From Actinernus sp. WN-2022 (lineage: Eukaryota > Cnidaria > Anthozoa > Actiniaria > Actinernidae): a stretch of 64,000 bases of DNA. A program made the translations under genes and the position numbers. Shown here piece after piece: positions 11,334-23,314 of this stretch. Below the pieces are notes generated by a model. The model was not told the origin of the DNA and searched no databases. It saw only the letters and a list, made by a program, of their open reading frames with translations. Positions within the stretch are counted from its first letter, which is position 1. Each line of letters starts with the position of its first letter. The DNA is taken from assembly GCA_030867875.1 (NCBI GenBank), contig JAOWCC010000655.1, positions 9,632,269 through 9,696,268 on the forward strand, given 5' to 3'.

Positions 11334-12166
11334 TTTATCCATTTATAATAGGTTTCTCCACATTTACAAATACCTCTAATATACTTAAAATGTCATGTTT
11401 TCAATTCTCCTCTTGTTAGGAACAAAGTAATCAAAAACCAGATTTCGATTGGTTAAGGTTATCATATACCTTCAGGGTACTGTTCCGGATAAAATTAAGT
11501 GGCGTCTCGAATATTCGTCGTATTTTGATAAATTATACCTCATTTTAAAGCTTATGAAATTGGCTACAACGATATACCTAAGGTTTGTAATTTTGATAAA
11601 AGTGCGATTTTTAAATAAACTTTTCCGAACAAGCGAGTTGGTTACCAAGGGCTCCAACTCCACGGCAATTTAATGCATTTGATATCCGTTTGCTTTTCTG
11701 GACTCCCACAGACCTTGTTTACGAAAATGTGTCGGCGATTGTGGAAATTCGAAGCCGTTCTGAATTGAAGATATTTTGGTCTTCGTGAAACTGCTAACGC
11801 GCAATCCAAGTATAGGTGCAGGAATCGCTCTCAGCGCCTCTCTTTAAAAAAAAAAAAAAATCGTCGAAAAAAGTTTTTTAGCTGATATAATTGCGAACAA
11901 TCTGTGAAAATGTGAAGTAATTCGCACAAATTCGCGTCGAGTTGGAGCTTTTTTCAAACTATGTTTAGAACGAAAATAGAAAGTCAAGAAAACGCTCTGA
12001 AAAGTTTTAGCCGGCCGGCGAGACAGCCAATGATGTTCAACCAGTGACTGGGAAATGTCACTGTCAAAACTTCCCACCGATTTCTCAGCGGCATGAAAGC
12101 AGCACAATAAAAGGTCTTCGCGCTCAGTTGAGTTTAATAGTTTCGCGTTTTCAATCACTCTTCATT

Positions 12167-12388
12167 ATGGGCAAAACCAAGAATAAACCGGTCAAACGGC
12201 AAAGGATAAACCAGCTAAAGACAAGAAGAAGGCAAAACCAAAGCAGACCAAACGGACGCGGAAGACGAAAGAAAAGCACGAGGACAGATAAATTACCCGA
12301 AGAATCAGCCCGTGAATATATGCTCCGGAAAATGTCAGAGATTGGGCATGTTATTGTAGAAATACTTAAGAGGAATCAAGCGGCCTAA
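12167..12388 (+). CDS. Small basic protein inside the 2.4-kb transposon
   Basis: A 73-codon ORF starting MGKTKNKPVKRQR. The N-terminal two thirds are rich in Lys, Arg, Gln and Asn, and the last third (ESAREYMLRKMSEIGHVIVE) looks like an amphipathic helix. I chose this ATG and not the one at 12044 because a compact promoter-like arrangement precedes it: agccaatg near 12025, an aataaaagg TATA-like box near 12106, then a short leader. That layout recalls small intronless genes such as histones, but the protein is not a histone and there is no histone-type 3' stem-loop. It could bind nucleic acid by charge; I do not recognise a family. It may be a gene captured by the element. Confidence 0.35.
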   Translation: MGKTKNKPVKRQRINQLKTRRRQNQSRPNGRGRRKKSTRTDKLPEESAREYMLRKMSEIGHVIVEILKRNQAA

Positions 12389-12844
12389 TGTACAACAAAA
12401 TAGTTTAGCCATTGGTAATAAGAATATATAATTTCGAACATTTCTTTATTTTTTTCCACTTTCTTGAACTCCAAGGACCAGATAATTGTTTTGAAGAAGA
12501 CATCTTCGGATAATTTTAGCGAATACGCTTCGAATTTACGATGACATTTATGTGAGAAAAGATTCGATAGAACGCTGACAACAGAGCGAACTCCGAACAC
12601 GACTCCCGCGCTTAGCTACGGTTAAATGCTCATGACGATTGATGTGGTGTTTGGGCTGTCGATCAAAACATGTAACGCAATCTTCCGGTAAAATGTTTCT
12701 TTTTGATATTTCTCCGTCTAGATAAAAAAAAAATCAACCAATTTTTTTCTGTTGGATACTTAAATTGTTTTGATAAATTTGGCTCTGAAGCTATACGATA
12801 ACCTCAAGAGGAAGAAAAGTTTTTAATTTTTGAATTTTGGTAAT

Positions 12845-12869
12845 TTTCCCGCCACATTTTGGCGGGAAA
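12845..12869. promoter_or_regulatory. Inverted E2F-like sites
   Basis: TTTCCCGCCA and TGGCGGGAAA face each other across five bases, each a consensus E2F half. Located inside the 2.4-kb transposon, 457 bp beyond the small basic ORF. Functional use is unproven. Confidence 0.4.
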
Positions 12870-13653
12870 TAAACAACTTAAAACCATTTATGAAAATATC
12901 GCTTGGTTTAACTTTTAGAGTTCGTAGTACAGGTACATCATCTTTTGCACAATAATAAAGCTCTTTGGTAATAACAATGACTTGATTTTAGAATTTTATT
13001 TTTTTAGTGTAACAGCCTACAATCGAAGCCCTATTTTTTCTAAACGTCATTATGACGTCATAAGTATATTTGCGTGCCCTCAGAATATAGCACGTTCAAA
13101 TTTTTTGTAATTTTCTCGATGAAATGCATTTGGATAACACTCACAAGTCATAGTATTCTCGTTAACAATATTTGTTATAGTTGGCAACCTAATTAATGCT
13201 TGAAGTATGACGTCACTAATATTGACGTCATAAAAAGTGAATCGTCCATAACTTTGAACATATTTATTGTAGAAAGTTCAAATTTTCGCTAAATTAATAC
13301 ATTTCATGTAGGCATTCCGATGATTGTAATATTTTCCAAACATGTTTTATAGGCTAATTTTCACCCAAAAAGGAGGATCTGTTATGACGTCACAACAACC
13401 TCAGAATACAGAAAGAATGTCTCAAACGATAAAGTTTTATTTTGTTATCAATCTGCCAACATTTCGTCAAATTTAGTGTAGAAGTAAAGAAATGGTGCTA
13501 ATTTTACTTTTTTTGTCAGACTCAACCCTGGCGATTTCGGGGTCATTTAAGCCTACCGTGTAGAGTGGTGGCTCACAGGTGCACGTGTATAACGATAATT
13601 TAACATGTTCCTGATTCGCCCTGCTAGGTGAGGTTTATCTCTTCTTATCTTAC

Positions 13654-13795
13654 CTGTAGAGACCACTGCTAGCTGTGAGTCTGAGGGAACCTGTCGCACT
13701 TTAAACGAAGAAGTATTAGTTATGTTTTTTTTTACTAACTCTGCCTCTGGATATTTATCGAAGTCTGAACTGAAGTCTGAAGAGTGGGTCGACAT
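13654..13795 (-). CDS. Probable first coding exon with splice donor
   Basis: From the ATG at 13795 the minus strand encodes about 47 residues (starts MSTHSSDFSSDFDKYPE) and then reaches a good donor, acag followed by gtaagataag, at 13653. The conceptual ORF runs past the donor to a stop at 13553 but that part is probably intron. Upstream (13796-14010) is a block shared with 7084-7325, including the YY1-like ccaagatggc. The 2.4-kb transposon begins in the putative intron. The downstream exon is not identifiable, so the product is unknown. Confidence 0.4.
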
Positions 13796-14010
13796 CTCCG
13801 CGTATTTTCAAATTTCATTGCTTTCTGGGCTGTTTATTGGAATCAAATATGTGAAAGGAATCCCTAGATCTTCTTTTCTGGCTATTATGATGAAGTAGCT
13901 TTTTCACCCAAACTCGCTACCAACAACAGAGTAAATAGTAAGCGCTACTATACCGACAACCCGGTAGCCTCGCTTTCAATCCAAGATGGCCGAAGTGCGA
14001 TAATAGCGAA
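13796..14010 (-). promoter_or_regulatory. Putative promoter shared with 7084-7325
   Basis: The 215 bp preceding the exon are conserved with the inverted copy at 7084-7325 and contain ccaagatggc (YY1-type core on one strand) plus a GC-richer patch near 13960 (caacccggtagcctcgc) unlike the AT-rich surroundings. No TATA box is evident. Promoter function is inferred from conservation and position. Confidence 0.4.
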
Positions 14011-14316
14011 TGTCTTGCTGGGTTTGCCAAAAAATATTTTTTAGATAGGAAATAAGACAGAACATAGGCGTTGTTAGTGTTTCGAATTAATTGAATGGCA
14101 GCAGACTAATGGCCTGATATTCACGAAGACTGCGAGGCTGATGGCTGTCAGTACGATATTATTTATAACAAACTGTTTTGAACGCCACGAGGTTGAACTT
14201 CAAGTGAAAGTCGTCGACTCTGAGTCTAATTTTAGCTTGATTTCTATTCGCTCTTCAGTTTACCACGCAATGGGTTCCTCAAAGTGGGATTTTATTCATT
14301 TTCGCCATGTAATAAA

Positions 14317-14479
14317 AACCTTATTGACCAAGCTTGTTCGGTCAAGATTGGGGAATATTGGCCTCGTTCATTTTTTGCATTTTTATGGACCTCGACTTCG
14401 ACTCGGTCCATAAACATGTAAAAAAATAACTTGGCCAATATCCCCCCCATCTTGACCGAACAAGCTTGGACAATAACCT
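14317..14479. repeat. Foldback, about 160 bp
   Basis: Arms of about 47 nt contain caagcttgttcggtcaagat and its inverted copy; the loop holds a second small hairpin around ggacctcgacttcgactcggtcc. The plus-strand ORF through the left arm is not supported as a gene. Confidence 0.7.
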
Positions 14480-14488
14480 CTATGTACA

Positions 14489-14610
14489 GTCGAGTGCGAC
14501 CTTCAGATCCCGTAAAAGCCGAGTGTGGTGTATAGAAACGATTTGCACGGTCGAGTGTGACCTAAAATCAGGTAACAGCCGAGCATGATTGTGTGGAATC
14601 GATTGCATGG
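14489..14610. repeat. Tandem repeat, two units of about 60 bp
   Basis: gtcgagtgcgacct ... gccgagtgtgg ... gaaacgatttgcacg is followed directly by a diverged copy (gtcgagtgtgacct ... gccgagcatga ... gaatcgattgcatgg). Confidence 0.65.
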
Positions 14611-17171
14611 CCTTAAATATGATCAAAAACCCGTAGCACCAGAGTATCGTTGCGATTCTATGGTTTTGAGTCCAGTTTTATCCCATTATTTTTAATCGAC
14701 TCTGGCTGTGGATAAAGGTTTTAACGGTTAAATGGCCGTTAATAACTAACTGTCATACAAGAAATAGTTGACTTAGTTAATGAATGAATTAAGGTTACTT
14801 TTTTCCGCATGCAATGTAGTATTTGATCAAATCTTTCAGATACAAAAAAACGTTTTTGGTAAAGAAAACATTTCATCGGGGAAAAACGATTTCTTATTTT
14901 GCCGGAAGTAAATTTGCAAGGTTTGATTGATAGTGTGCCATGCGAAGAGTAGAATTACTCAGCAGTAACATGCCCGCGAACTAGCACAATAATAAAACCT
15001 TTGAAATCAGCTCCAATATTGATATTTTACGGACTTTTTCCCCCTAAACTTTTTAATATGTGGCTTACTATATCATTCGAGGAAGTCATTTGAAAATATC
15101 TGAGGAAACAGTGACATGAATAATTAGAAAATCCATTGCAATCAAAACTTCAGATTTCCGCCGACTTGCAAAGTCTCATCCATAGTATTAATAGTTTGTT
15201 CATCCATAGTACTAATAGTTTGTCCTTCTAAACACATTGATTCTAGAAGGGAAAGAAAGTAAACAGTTTCGCTAAACGTACAATAAATAAGAAAAAAATA
15301 CCCAATCTGTTGAATATTTGCTTTCGCTACATCGGGCTTTTCTTTGACATGGCCGCACTTCGTAGTCGGCCGGTATTGTTTCTCCTCCTGCCTCTAAACT
15401 TTCTTAGCTGGGAATTTTGTTATAATGGTTAGACTTTTGAACGACTGTTCCTGATTTTCATATACAATTCCTTTCTCCCCATGATCGGATCACTTATCCG
15501 GTCAGATCAAGAGCGGAACGCGAAAACAACACTTCCAATTCACAGCCACAATGAAAGAATATGACACATTGATTTCATTGGCCAACTCCTGAAGAAAGTG
15601 TCGAGGAGGCGGGGCTGACATATTGGGGCGTGAAACGTGGTTTTCTTTCATTCGGCTTTTTCTCGGCAAACTTTTTTGAGCTACAGAAAGAACTTTAAAA
15701 AGCTACAAGTCGACGAGGATGTATCCAAACTGCCTGTAATTTGAACCTCAGATAGAAAAATATCTATTTTGAAAAGAAATATCTAGGAATTTAAAATTTC
15801 GTTTTGGTTTCTGTTTTATAGGGTGTTTTGTAAGTATGATCAGCTTCAGTTTTGATATGAAAAGTAAAAAATGTATAACTTAAAAACAATTCGCGCAATC
15901 GACAAACCCAGACACCATTTGTAGATAAAAACCTTCTTGTTTAAATAATGTGTAAATGACAGCAGTTTTGTGTATTTCTGCGGAGTTTAAACTTTAAGAA
16001 CAAAAACACTAAGCCAAAGTTTATGGAGTTCTATCTTTAAATAAAAAAATCAAACTCATACAAAAATACTACAGCGTTGTAGCCAGTTATATAACATTTC
16101 CAACGATATACAGGTTAGGTATGTCCGTCTTATACTTATAGATATCGCGCAATGTTTTTTCTCCCGAAACGTACCCTGAAGGTCCCCAGTAACCTTAATC
16201 TATATCGCTAACCCATATCTATTTAGCTGCGTTCATTCACTGGACCTGTTTTAACCTCAGCCAAGTTTGTTTTTGTCTTAACATCTATAACGTTTAAGAC
16301 GCAGGTGGGATGGATGTGTCAACCTGACAAAGGAGTAAAGGTCTACTCCCAGAAGTATAACTGTCTTTCTTTCCTTTTCTGGCGGCGTATTTATCCGTGC
16401 TGCTTCGTTTTACGCCGTGCGCTCAGATATGTATTGTTTCCCTTTTAGTGAGGTCACATACAAGTACCTATAACACATATGCCGCCTTTGTTGTCTCTCT
16501 TATTGGGGGAAGAGTATATTTTTTCACCCCGTATTTCGTTTTCCAAATTATCTCTAGAACAAACGTTAACCTACAAGACTCGTGACTGATCCCCAACAAT
16601 CTATATTCGACTACTATCTCAACGAAGGAAAAAACAAATCCAATACCCAGTGCGCCACCATAGATATGAAATCCCTGGGAATTCAGAAGGGAAACATAGC
16701 TCGACCCTTTGATATAAACTTTGCCAATGCCCCATCGGCCTACTTGAATATTGGGAGAAATACCCGTTTTCCCCTTCTTAATTCTTCGCCCTTCCTAATT
16801 TTTAGTCTATCCCATCAATTAACAGTCAAGCAAAGGGATGTGCATACCTCATTGTATGATCACGTGTATGTTGGTACTTAGGATGTAATACTATTTCTGA
16901 ACACTCGTAACTCACGCTCAATGTAATAAGAAATGGGAAAAGTTGATCTACGCGCCATCCCGCGTCGCTTCTCACTGACAGAACCACCGGGTAAAGAAAA
17001 AAAATTTGGGTGTTACAAATGAAACATGTTTCAATGTTGGGCTTCTTAACGGCTTTATCGCCGCCGCTAATCAAATTGTGTAAACAACTATTACTAGCGC
17101 CATTTCGGCGGCCGTCATAAAAAACATAAATCTCTTAAAGAAAACACTGGCTGCTTGAACAAGTTGACGTC
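14611..17171. other. Non-coding spacer
   Basis: A short direct repeat (catccatagta-taatagtttg) occurs twice at about 15180-15226. ORFs here are short and featureless. No supportable gene. Confidence 0.5.
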
Positions 17172-17456
17172 AAATTGTTGGCAATATGGTCTAAGTTGAA
17201 AATATGTTAAAAAATTGGAATATATATGAAACAATTGGACACGAGTATGAGCCATTTTGGTCGCGGACGCCGCCATCTTGGATCTATAACGTTTTTTGGC
17301 GGTCCCTATTGCTACGCGACAAAAGCTATTGTTTTTTTACAACAGGCCTAGGGACCGTTGTGAAACGTCATAAGATCCAAGATGGCGGCGCCCGTGACCA
17401 AAATGGCTCATACTCCTGTCCAATATTTTCAGCTTAGACCATATTGCTAACAATTT
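17172..17456. mobile_element. MITE with inverted gccatcttggatc motifs
   Basis: The ends aaattgttggcaatatggtc and its inverted counterpart at 17436-17456 enclose 285 bp. Pairing resumes at catcttggatc / gatccaagatg around a centre, so each half carries a YY1-type AAGATGGC core facing outward. No clear target duplication. Confidence 0.7.
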
Positions 17457-18289
17457 AACGGAAACTTATTCCAACAACCGGGGTTTCCTTTACAAGAGTG
17501 CTATACTTAAATACATTTTCATCGTTGTACAGCGTTATTAAAATAAGCAGAATAACAATATAAGTGAACTAAATTACAAGGAAAACAGATTACAACAAAT
17601 ACCAGAAACATTTTGTCAACCGCATGCTAAATCTCACTAAACATCGATCGCTAACGTGAACTCATGTTCGAATAACCGGCGTGAACTCATGTTCGAATAA
17701 CCCACTGGAACATTATGCGAAGCGCTAACGGTTAGCAGTAAAAATGGCTAAATCAAAAACAAGGGTAGGAAAAGGAAGGGAGAATTTCTGGATATCATAT
17801 GGCAAACATGGACACAGCTGCTTTGACATACTTGGTAAATATATATAGAATAAGTGGTTGATGTTTGCGGAAGACACGGGAAAGTATGGGGGAAAATGTA
17901 TGATAACGGTATGGGTATTGTATGATAAAGGCATGGGTAATATATGGCAATGATGTGTTTTAGAACTGATTTGTTAAAGTATTCTTTTATGTTATTACTA
18001 ATAAGTTTCTCATTGCATTTACATGGAAAATCATATTATCATTATGATTATAATCATGATAATTATTATCATTGGGAAGTTGGAGTTAGGAGTTCAAACG
18101 ACACTAAGATGACGCCCGATGACTGTGATTTTTTAACGTTATTTTAACTCTTCTCGCTTTAAATCGACTTTACAGTATGTGGCTTTATTCTCGTTACGAG
18201 AGAGAGGGACTGGTTCCTAATACACAGGAATCCCACTACTGCAGGGAGGACCCAGCTTCTACGAGAGAGGATGGGTTTGCAAACAGACT
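17457..18289. other. Non-coding spacer
   Basis: A direct repeat of cgtgaactcatgttcgaataac occurs twice around 17655-17702. No gene seen. Confidence 0.5.
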
Positions 18290-21200
18290 AATGTTCTTTG
18301 ACAGAGAGTTCAGTCGGTAACAACGCCAGCCCTGTGCATGAAAGACATTATGCTAGCTGAACATTTTCGCTTCCTTCGAGCAGATATAGCCTTGCGATAT
18401 GTCCTTAGCTTGGTTCGGACGTTCACACTACTGTAAACTTGTCCGCCACCTCCCATGAAGGGTATCGAATACTCTACCAAGCTTTCACTGACCACGAAGC
18501 AGATTTTCCTAAACAACGAGCACCAAGATTCAGTCTCCTGACTTGATGCCTTTAGCAGCAGGAATCGGCCTTTCCCTTGTTTCTGTTAGGTTGGATACAT
18601 ATTCGTGGGGCCACCTTTTCCAAAAGCAGTCAGCTAATGTCTGGGCTAGCCTGCATCGTTTCTTAGAACTCAAGTCTCTGTCGTCAAAGACGTCTGGTGG
18701 GATGTTGGGGCTGTTTCTTCCAATTTGGAGGTGGTTCGAGTTGATGGCTCCAGATGTTGTGGATCAACACTAACATGTCTAAGTGGCCTACTATTGAGCA
18801 GACTTTCTACTTCTACCAGTAATATGTGCAGAGTTTCGTCGTTGACGAGTTGACCGTTCAGAGTTATCTTGAGGGCTTACTTGGCTGACCTGTCTTTTCC
18901 ATACTGCGCCGAAGTGACGAGCAGGTGGCGGATTGAAAGTCCGTCGGATGTCCTTTTGCGTCAAGGTGTCACCGATGTTTATCTGGTACAGTCTGTTTTG
19001 ACATTCTTTTAACTCCCTCTCTCTCTCTCCTCACCTAGGAAATTAAGACCGTTGTCACTAAAGAGATGTCTTGGCTTTCCTCTTCTGACAGTCATTTTCC
19101 TGAGGGCCATGATAAAAAATATATGTATCTAACGAGTGGGCGACCTCGAGATGTATTCCTCTTGTCACGAAGCAGGTAAACAAACATCCGTACTGCTTAT
19201 GCGATGTGCTTGATGGATGATCTCCTTGATTGGCAAACATAGACCCAAATAGTCCACTCCAGTGTTCCATAAGGGAAAAGTGAACTGTTGCAATCTACTG
19301 GGTGCCAAATCTGCAGACAGAGAGGACTTAATAAATATTATTTTGTTCACGATTGGTCTTACTTGTGTAAACATTGTCCGAGTTCCGATATAACATGTTC
19401 CACACTGGATGCCCTAGTTTCCGATGCGAGTTTGAGACGATGAGTGTGATAATGAAGGATAGCAAAGTGTCTAGCTTCTTGAGGTATTGGAGCGTGCTTG
19501 ATTCTACCACCAACGCGCAAACTGTGCCTCTCGTAAACCAAGGGATAAAAGGAACGAAGCTAACTGCTACAATGTGGTTTCCCTTTGGACTTTAATCTTG
19601 TTATATCTTCTGAGTAGGCTTGAGCCTGAGCCCGTTCAGTCCAGAGCAGCACTTTCTCGATCTCCTCCCCACGAAATGGTCCAGAGATGAACGGAAAGCC
19701 TTGGCTTGCTTTCTTGTAGTTGACCACAAATTTCGCTACCCAGGCCGTTACTCTTAACAGGTAAAGCAATGCTGATGTCATTTTTGGATCAGCACAATCA
19801 TCGTCAGCATTGCAGACAAATGCGGACCACACTTCAGTTTAATTTGACTTCTGGATCTCCCTTTCTCTGGGGGCTCATAGAACCTTTGCTTTGGTCAGCA
19901 TTTTTCACCTCCTGAAAGGAAACTAACTTGGTTCCATTAATCCTTCTGATCTCTTCTAAGAACTAGTGTTTCTACAGACTGCAGACCTCTAGAACAATCA
20001 ACAGCTGGAACATTTAGGTGACCTGGGCCATGTTTGCAGCTGTTTGGATTTGATGTTTCTTTGAGTTGAGCAACGCTGGTAGATGGAAATGTGAGGAATC
20101 GAGTTCTCTCTCATTTGATATGCTGGAAAACTGTCATCTGCTAACTACCAGAACTGCGGCTTGCAGTTCTGATCTTGAGATGGTCAGCTGTTTAACTGGT
20201 GCCAGGCTTGCCTTGCCTAACACGAGGTAGCAGTTAAAGGATAGATCTTTGAGATTGTGGCTCAGGTACGACACATCCCATAAGGGAAGTTATTTTCAGA
20301 CGCATCCGCAAAGATGTGAAGCTGTGGTTTCTGATGTGCTGATGACTTCTCTTTTTCCCTTTAAATAACATCTCGGGACGACCAAGACCTTTGCTAGTAC
20401 AGACAGTTGAGACGTCCAGAGTTCCATACTGCTTCTGTCACATATCTTGTATAATTATATCTTTGCCCTTAGGACAAATGGTGATGCGAAGCCAAGTACC
20501 GTAGAGATATGTCTCAGGATGTTACATTTTGTGAGCACGAGCTGCTTTGGAGCGATGTTAACTTCTAGGTTGTCCCGCTTAATTCGTATTCCAAAGTACT
20601 CTCAAAGCCGTTTCGATTGCGAGGTCCTCTTAAACCAAGTTGAGGGTGGTCAGGCGACTCTGTGGTCAGTATTCTGGATAGGATATTTCTCAGTACTGTT
20701 GCTATGAAACTTCGTCAGTCGGAAGCCACCGTTTGATAGGAGATCGATTAACCCTAGTATGGGTCTGATTCCCGGTTTCATGAGGTCACCCATGTAAAAG
20801 AGTCTTAAGACTATCAGGGTGTTTTTGTAGTCAAATGTCTCTTGGCTGGCTATCGTTGTTTGCTTCAGAAAATAATTTGTGCAGCATGGGCTAGACTTGA
20901 TAACGAAACATAGGGCTGGCATTTGACACACTCCGGAGTTCTATCTCTATGTGATCCCCAACATAGGAATCTCATGCAGGGTTGGTTGATTCCTTTGTAT
21001 CAAACGTACTTTGAAAAGCATGGTTTCGATGTTCGCCATTACAGCAATTGGATGGATCCGGAACCACATGATTACACCTGGTAGTCTACATCGCCAGAAA
21101 TTCCAGACATGAGTCCTAATGGTATTTAGAGGGTAGACAAAATATGCGTGCTACTTTGGGACACTATAATGCAGTATACATATACGAGTTAGCTTAGAGA

Positions 21201-23313
21201 GTATCAAAACTGAATCGCTATTATATGTAGGAATTACGTCCCGGCGAGCCATTTTTAGGAATGTATGTTATTTCACGAAAAAGAAGGACAATGTTTGTAT
21301 ATCTATACATTTCTCTGTAAATTTACAAGACCCCTCAGGTGCATTAAGGCCTGGGTCTCAAAATGGCCGCCGGCAAATCAATAAGAGGTAGTCTCTCTCT
21401 TTCTCGTTGTAACCGTTTTTTTTCTTAAAACTTTGACAAACATGATGTTGTCACGACCTTAACAATTAAACATGGCAGTTTCCATGGAAACATGGAATGT
21501 GACCTTTGAACTCTAATTTAAAATATATATATATCTAAAAGCCTCCTGCATTATGGTAAAGTGTTTTCGTATTCCAGGTATATTTATGTTTGTGAATCAG
21601 TGATAGTCCATGGTTTATACATCCAACGAGGACGCTAGAGAAAAATATTATTAAACGGTCCTGAATTTGGGGTATCAAATTTCACATTAGCCTAAACGGG
21701 TCTTCCCATAATTTGTTCAATTGTCCTCGTTTGACGTATAAACTATGGACTATCTCTGATTCACATGCATAAAAATCCCCGGCATATGAAAACACTTTAC
21801 CATAATGCAGGGGGCTTTTAAATCAATTATTTTCATCAGAGTTCAAAGGTCACATTCCATGTTTCCTTGGAAACTGTCATGTCTCATTGTTAAGGTCGTG
21901 ACAACATCATATTTGTCAAGAGTGTGTGTAAAAATATTACAAACAGAAAGAGATAGACTATCCCCTCTTGATTTGGGGTGGCCACCTTGAGACCCAGACC
22001 TTTAGACCCAGGCCTTAATGCACCTGAGCCATTTCACACAGTGAGCAGGGATCAAATATGTGTTGCGCAATACCATGTCTCGAATTTCTGGTGATAATTT
22101 CAGAAAATCAAGACCTGTGACTTGCTGATCGTTTAGGGATATGAGTATGTCACGTTGAACACTCCTCTAACCTTTTCTGTCTTAATATTGTTTGGATTTA
22201 TCTCGGCGTGATGTGGCAGATACCAGTTATTTCCAAGCTGACTGAAGCTGAGGCATATGTTGGACTTCCTTGCGCAATCCTTTGAAATAGCGCAGTAGAC
22301 TTTGTCTTTGTTTTTATTAGTGTCCAAGCTTTTCTCCATCTCAGTGAGCCTTTTCTTGGCGACGCCAATATTGTTAGGTAGTTTGCTGTCCGTCCTTCCA
22401 CAGTAGACCATTTTCTTAGCGTCGAAGGTCAGATCTTAACTTCGTATGCTCTTTAGTCTTGTTGGTTGTACTTAGTGCTAAAGGACTCTGTATTCCACCA
22501 TTATTCCACTTGACTTTGCAGCAACTCATTTCCTGTACGTTGACATAACCAACATGAACCCGATCGAGTTTTGTCGTTAACACATCCCTATCTGCTCCTA
22601 CAGTCGCCCATCCAAAAACTGTTTTTACTGTATACGGTTGACAGTTGGGTCCCCTCCTGTATTCGTGTTGGACCATAGCTTCAACAACCCCCACTCCGAT
22701 TATAAGTAAGCCGACTTGATTGGTACATACGGCAGGGATATGGAGATCTTGCAAGTGCTTCCAGATAGCTAGTTCCTCTTGCATTTCTCTTTCACTGACG
22801 AGTCATTTCGATGATACGTTCAATATAAGAACCGTCCATACTTGTTCAACGTTTATTGGCTTGAGCGAGTTACTTGGATGTTGGCTATATACTTTATAGT
22901 TTTTGGACACCGCTATTTTCGAAGTTTTGCTAGCATGAGCTGCCGTTGTGGACCGTCTAGCTTTAGCCTTTTAGCAATGCATTGTCGGATCAACGTATCA
23001 GAGCTCCCATCCTCTTCGATGGCGTATATATTCCTACCCGAGCCACCCGTTATCGCTTTGGATTCGTACAGGGACGATTTAAAATTAGACTATTTATTCC
23101 TCTGCAACAGCTGTCTGGTAGATGCAGTTATGGCACCAACACGGACTTTTAAAGTTGCGAGACCAATGGTCTTCACCGTGTCACGACGCTCAAATATGGA
23201 ATTGTATATATTGCATCATTACATCGGTATATTGGACCAGCTTGGTTACAGCAAGGACAAGTATTGGAGATAGGGCTTTGATCATTCTCTTTTCTGGCTT
23301 TGGACTTTTCTTT
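18290..23313 (-). pseudogene. Decayed BEL/Pao LTR retrotransposon pol
   Basis: Minus-strand pieces in several frames follow BEL/Pao order. A Cys pair (CPCCNQAGPIYRC) lies near 23250. An aspartic-protease-like DUF1758 region includes GSSDTLIRQCIAKRLKL at about 23000 and a HLQDLHIPA...VGLLIIG block at 22416-22784. The RT start (NNWYLPHHAEINPN) is near 22200, RT continues as AVMANIETMLFKV near 21035, and the catalytic box region LRLFYMGDLMK is near 20800, where the usual DD has become GD. Next come the RNase H/integrase linker (LLRVTAWVAKF, 19560-19832), RVGGRIKHAPIP of the H2C2 region (about 19510), the integrase core piece GCLFTCFVTRGIHLEV (about 19180), and the C-terminal LADCFWKRWPHEYV block (about 18620). 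LTRs were not found. Many frameshifts and the lost catalytic Asp make it inactive. Confidence 0.75.
21333..22028. mobile_element. Long inverted-repeat MITE, 0.7 kb, inside the BEL/Pao copy
   Basis: Two arms of about 340 bp are inverted copies: ctcaggtgcattaaggcctgg at the left end is mirrored at the right end, and inner blocks such as ggtcacattccatgtttcc and ccataatgcaggggg pair as well. It splits the BEL/Pao RT region: the RT start lies to its right and the RT palm to its left. No transposase is encoded. Confidence 0.75.
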
Positions 23314-23314
23314 A

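Larger units (their letters stand above)
11159..13560. mobile_element. 2.4-kb DNA transposon, TAG duplication, CACGG ends
   Basis: The termini are inverted copies: cacggtgggcataaatgacc on the left and, complemented, ggtcatttaagcctaccgtg on the right, with similarity continuing about 40 bp. TAG lies on both sides (11156-11158 and 13561-13563). A CAC start with a 3-bp duplication is compatible with the CACTA/EnSpm superfamily, but no transposase is encoded, so it is non-autonomous. It carries six perfect TGACGTCA octamers near its two ends, an inverted E2F-like pair, and a small basic ORF with promoter-like sequence (12167-12388). Confidence 0.7.
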
